Shown: one piece after another, positions 15,044 through 17,140 of the stretch
Layout: each line of letters opens with the position of its first letter
Position numbering within the stretch: position 1 is the first letter of the stretch
From: an uncultured Clostridia bacterium
Lineage (GTDB): Bacteria > Bacillota > Clostridia > Oscillospirales > CAG-272
Assembly: GCA_937934385.1 (NCBI GenBank)
Contig: CALGZV010000156.1
Span: 1 to 17,140, forward strand
Length of the DNA: 17,140 bases
Direction of reading: 5' to 3'
Made by a program: the position numbers and the translations under genes
Notes under the pieces: model-generated
What the model was told of the DNA's origin: nothing
What the model saw: the letters and a program-made list of their open reading frames with translations, nothing else
Database searches by the model: none

Positions 15044-15322
15044 ATGCTTAGATTAGGTTTGCAATTCTTTGCACACAAAAAAGGTGTTGGTTCCACAAAG
15101 AACGGACGTGACAGCGAGTCCAAGCGTCTCGGCGTAAAGCGCGCTGACGGTCAGGGTGTTGTCGCAGGTAACATTATCGTTCGCCAGAGAGGAACGCATA
15201 TCCGTCCCGGCAATAACGTCGGAATCGGATCTGATGATACACTGTTTGCTCTTATAGACGGTAAAGTCAAGTTTGAGCATATTACAGGCGGACGTAAGCG
15301 CGTAAGCGTTTATGCCGACTGA
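15044..15322 (+). CDS. rpmA: 50S ribosomal protein L27 with cleavable N-terminal extension
   Basis: L27 lies at the peptidyl-transferase centre, and its N-terminus contacts the tRNAs. The 92-residue product begins MLRLGLQFF followed by [27 protein letters not shown] before A-H-K-K is the Prp cleavage motif of Firmicutes L27, so mature L27 should start at Ala10. The rest ([34 protein letters not shown]) is canonical. ATG 15044 is chosen because AAGGAGA lies about 10 bases upstream. The in-frame TTG 15020 would overlap that site. A terminator follows 30 bases after the stop, so obgE, which often comes next, is not part of this operon here. Confidence 0.98.
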   Translation: MLRLGLQFFAHKKGVGSTKNGRDSESKRLGVKRADGQGVVAGNIIVRQRGTHIRPGNNVGIGSDDTLFALIDGKVKFEHITGGRKRVSVYAD

Positions 15323-15351
15323 TCGGAATCACATAAACACATCGGAAATCG

Positions 15352-15388
15352 GCAGACTGTGCATAGAGTGCGGTCTGCTTTTCCTTTT
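15352..15388 (+). terminator. Probable terminator of the rplU operon
   Basis: GCAGAC (15352-15357) pairs with GTCTGC (15373-15378), with further wobble-rich pairing inside, then TTTTCCTTTT. Confidence 0.72.
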
Positions 15389-15906
15389 GTAGCAAAAAAT
15401 TCTTTATATCAGAGCTGTTGATCTGTAAAAATTTAATTGCAGAATTCCGTTTAAAGCCGCTTTCCCCCAAATTATATCTGCATATTTCGTATGGACTATT
15501 GTGCTTGTTTGAATAACGTATTTTGGACTGTACCGATTTATTTTATTGATTGACCCCCTGCATTCTGAAACAGTTTTATGGTGATTTTCTATATTTAAAT
15601 TACTGATCTATTTGATACAAGCTTTTTCTTAAATAGTATTGAATATTAACCTTAGCTGCTCAACCAATATAATTTTAAAAAAATTTAATTAATTTCGGTA
15701 AAAAACACGAAAAAAAGCAGATATTTAAAACAAGCGAAACAGTATATATATATATTATTCATAAATCGGTGTTACAATACAATTGAATAATTAATGGCAT
15801 AGGGTACAGTTATTCAAGGACAAATGTAATGCTGGAAATACTGATCTTTCTAACGAAAAAGCATGCAGACATACAGCAAATCAAAAGAAAGGAAGAATTT
15901 TAACCC
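15389..15906. other. AT-rich gene-free stretch upstream of spoVG
   Basis: About 520 bases of very AT-rich sequence with no credible coding frame. It contains a (TA)n run (about 15743-15755), a TACAAT at 15773-15778 without a good -35, and A/T homopolymer tracts. The spoVG promoter must lie here, but I cannot place it. AGGACAA near 15817 followed by GGAAAT resembles a sigma-H promoter, but the spacing is about 3 bases too short. Confidence 0.5.
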
Positions 15907-16194
15907 ATGAAGATTACAGATATCAGGATAAAAAAATGTAACAGACCGGGACCCATGAAAGCCATTGTTTCTGTAACGCTTGATAATGAAATGGCGATAC
16001 ATGACATAAAGGTTATCTATGCACAGGAACGTTACTTCGTCGTAATGCCTAACCGTAAAAATTTCGACGGAACATATCGTGATATTGTCCATCCGATTAA
16101 CAGCAGCAGCCGCAACTACTTTGAAAAAGAAATCATCTCCGCATATATGGCGCTTTCTGATAATGATTCGGATGCGGCGGAAATTGAAGCATAA
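15907..16194 (+). CDS. spoVG: Septation/sporulation regulator SpoVG
   Basis: SpoVG is a small nucleic-acid-binding regulator that affects septation, sporulation and, in other Firmicutes, capsule and virulence genes. The 95-residue protein matches the family over its length: MKITDIRIKK, MKAIVSVTLDNEMAIHDIKVI, FVVMPNRKNFDGTYRDIVHPINSSSR and a C-terminal helix with EIISAYMAL. Compared with Bacillus, MPSRK is MPNRK here. AAAGGAAG lies about 10 bases before ATG 15907. It is a single-gene unit, preceded by a long AT-rich region and followed by a strong terminator. Its presence does not by itself show that the organism sporulates. Confidence 0.96.
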   Translation: MKITDIRIKKCNRPGPMKAIVSVTLDNEMAIHDIKVIYAQERYFVVMPNRKNFDGTYRDIVHPINSSSRNYFEKEIISAYMALSDNDSDAAEIEA

Positions 16195-16274
16195 ATACGG
16201 AAGATACCGGTCAGGTGTAGTGCAGAGAGGGAGGAATCGTTCTCTCTTTAAAATTGTATTTATGATATAGACGG

Positions 16275-16304
16275 AAAGGATATCTTCGGAGGATATCCTT
16301 TTTT
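16275..16304 (+). terminator. Rho-independent terminator after spoVG
   Basis: AAAGGATATC (16275-16284) pairs perfectly with GATATCCTTT (16292-16301) around TTCGGAG; the T run continues to 16304. Confidence 0.93.
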
Positions 16305-16401
16305 GTTATTTGTACTAAACGGATAACCGGTATCTTCTCTGTGCTGCATAGGAGAAAATTTCACTGTTTAAAATAAAATTGAATAAAAATTGCTCTTTTC
16401 G

Positions 16402-16430
16402 TTGACAAACAAGGTAAAAAGATGTAAAAT
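16402..16430 (+). promoter_or_regulatory. Promoter of yicC
   Basis: A perfect TTGACA (16402-16407), 17 bases and TAAAAT (16425-16430). Predicted start about 60 bases before the gene. Confidence 0.87.
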
Positions 16431-16499
16431 ATTTAATTGATAGAAAAGATCATACTTGATGAATAATATAGTGCTTTTCGGAGAAAGGAAAGCTGTTTT

Positions 16500-17140
16500 A
16501 TGATAAAAAGCATGACTGCATTCGGGCGTGCAAGCTGTACGGCCGGCGGTAAGAACATAACTGTTGAGATAAAAAGTGTAAATAATCGCTTTCTCGATTG
16601 CTCTGTAAAGATTCCCCGCAGATATGGGGCTGCAGAGGATAAAATAAAACCGTATCTGCAGAGCCGCGGAATAGTCCGCGGTAAGATAGATGTGTATATC
16701 TGTGTTACACCGGCAGACGGAAGTGATGTCAGTGTCGGGCTTGATACCGGATATCTGAAAGGCTATCTTGATGCGCTATATGTTTTACGCGATCAGTACG
16801 GGCTGCGTGACGATATAAGTGTTATGAATGTTGCGGGAAACCGTGATATTTTCATATTTGAACAGCAGGAGTCTGATTCGGATAAGGATACGGAGGATAT
16901 AATATCTGCACTTTCGGATGCCGTTGATACTTTTCTTAATATGAGAATCAGCGAGGGTGAAAATATTGCCCGCGATCTTTCGCTTAAGATAAAGCATCTC
17001 GGAGAGCTTACGGATATTATTGCAGAGCAGGAGCCGCGTTCTGTAGAGGCATACAGGGAACGGCTTGAGGCCAAGCTTCGTTCTGTTCTTGAGGACAGGG
17101 GAATGGGAGCGCCGGACGAGGCGCGGATAATAACCGAATG
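16500..17140 (+). CDS. yicC: YicC/YloC-family endoribonuclease, 5' part, cut by the right edge
   Basis: The frame from ATG 16500 is open to the end of the window, giving 213 residues of a protein usually about 290 long. The family hallmark is the start MIKSMTAFGRA (normally M-x-x-S-M-T-G-F-G-R) and VEIKSVNNRFLD, then KIKPYLQSRGIVRGKIDVYI. YicC proteins are stress-associated endoribonucleases; YloC is the Bacillus form. The coiled C-terminal part (ISEGENIARDL, EAYRERLEAKL) begins at about 155. The catalytic C-terminal domain is outside the window. GAGAAAGGAAAG lies 7-10 bases upstream. In many Firmicutes the next genes are remA, gmk and rpoZ, so these may follow beyond the edge. Ala replaces the usual Gly in M-T-G-F. 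Confidence 0.95.
   Translation, partial: MIKSMTAFGRASCTAGGKNITVEIKSVNNRFLDCSVKIPRRYGAAEDKIKPYLQSRGIVRGKIDVYICVTPADGSDVSVGLDTGYLKGYLDALYVLRDQYGLRDDISVMNVAGNRDIFIFEQQESDSDKDTEDIISALSDAVDTFLNMRISEGENIARDLSLKIKHLGELTDIIAEQEPRSVEAYRERLEAKLRSVLEDRGMGAPDEARIITE

Noticed and set aside
15814..15845. Sigma-H-like promoter (AGGACAA then GGAAAT) upstream of spoVG
   Set aside because: The distance between the two boxes is about 3 bases shorter than in the Bacillus spoVG promoter and both boxes are imperfect.
1..17140. CRISPR arrays, insertion sequences, tRNA or rRNA genes, toxin-antitoxin or defence genes
   Set aside because: None found: no spaced direct-repeat array, no transposase-like frame, no terminal inverted repeats, and all intergenic spaces are short or AT-rich without such signatures.

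Overview
The window looks like a vegetative, chromosomal stretch from a low-to-mid-GC Firmicute, most likely a clostridial (Ruminococcus/Oscillospiraceae-like) bacterium. This is inferred from the gene set: a MecA-type ClpC adaptor, SpoVG, the L21-Prp-L27 block with an N-terminally extended L27, AzlC/AzlD, a lone ECF S component, a class A PBP, a cytidylate kinase-like protein and a YicC/YloC protein. The control signals also fit: TTGACA-N17-TATAAT-type promoters, purine-rich Shine-Dalgarno sites and hairpin-plus-T terminators. I see no mobile element, CRISPR array, tRNA, rRNA or phage gene.

Layout. Positions 1-2007 hold the 3' two thirds of dnaE (cut by the left edge). Then follow a large class A penicillin-binding protein (2113-5196), a TspO/MBR-family membrane protein (5499-6014) and an exported DUF187/GHL10-type glycoside-hydrolase-like protein (6177-7436). 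Next come a MecA-like adaptor (7735-8448), a family-4 uracil-DNA glycosylase (8536-9108), a 74-residue HPr-fold protein lacking the catalytic histidine (9335-9559) and a terminator. A second unit runs from about 9714 to 12222: a THUMP-containing 23S rRNA methyltransferase-like protein, then azlC and azlD, then a terminator. A cytidylate kinase-like gene (12403-13005) has its own promoter and terminator. The only clear minus-strand gene is an ECF transporter S component (13832-13233), also with its own promoter and terminator. Finally come rplU-prp-rpmA behind a structured leader, spoVG after a roughly 580-base gene-free stretch, and the 5' part of yicC, cut by the right edge.

How genes work together. 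The rplU-prp-rpmA cluster is a functional set: Prp is the protease that removes the N-terminal extension of L27, and the [10 protein letters not shown] cleavage site is visible in the L27 encoded just downstream. AzlC and AzlD form one branched-chain amino acid exporter and overlap by one base. DnaE and the uracil-DNA glycosylase serve replication and repair. The PBP and the GHL10 protein act at the cell surface.

Nothing here amounts to a clearly new system. The items most worth a second look are: the Crh-like HPr with a leader that can form two alternative hairpins; the 15-residue tandem repeats in the cytoplasmic tail of the PBP; the palindrome overlapping a TATAAT box upstream of mecA; and the break in the usual rpmA-obg order.
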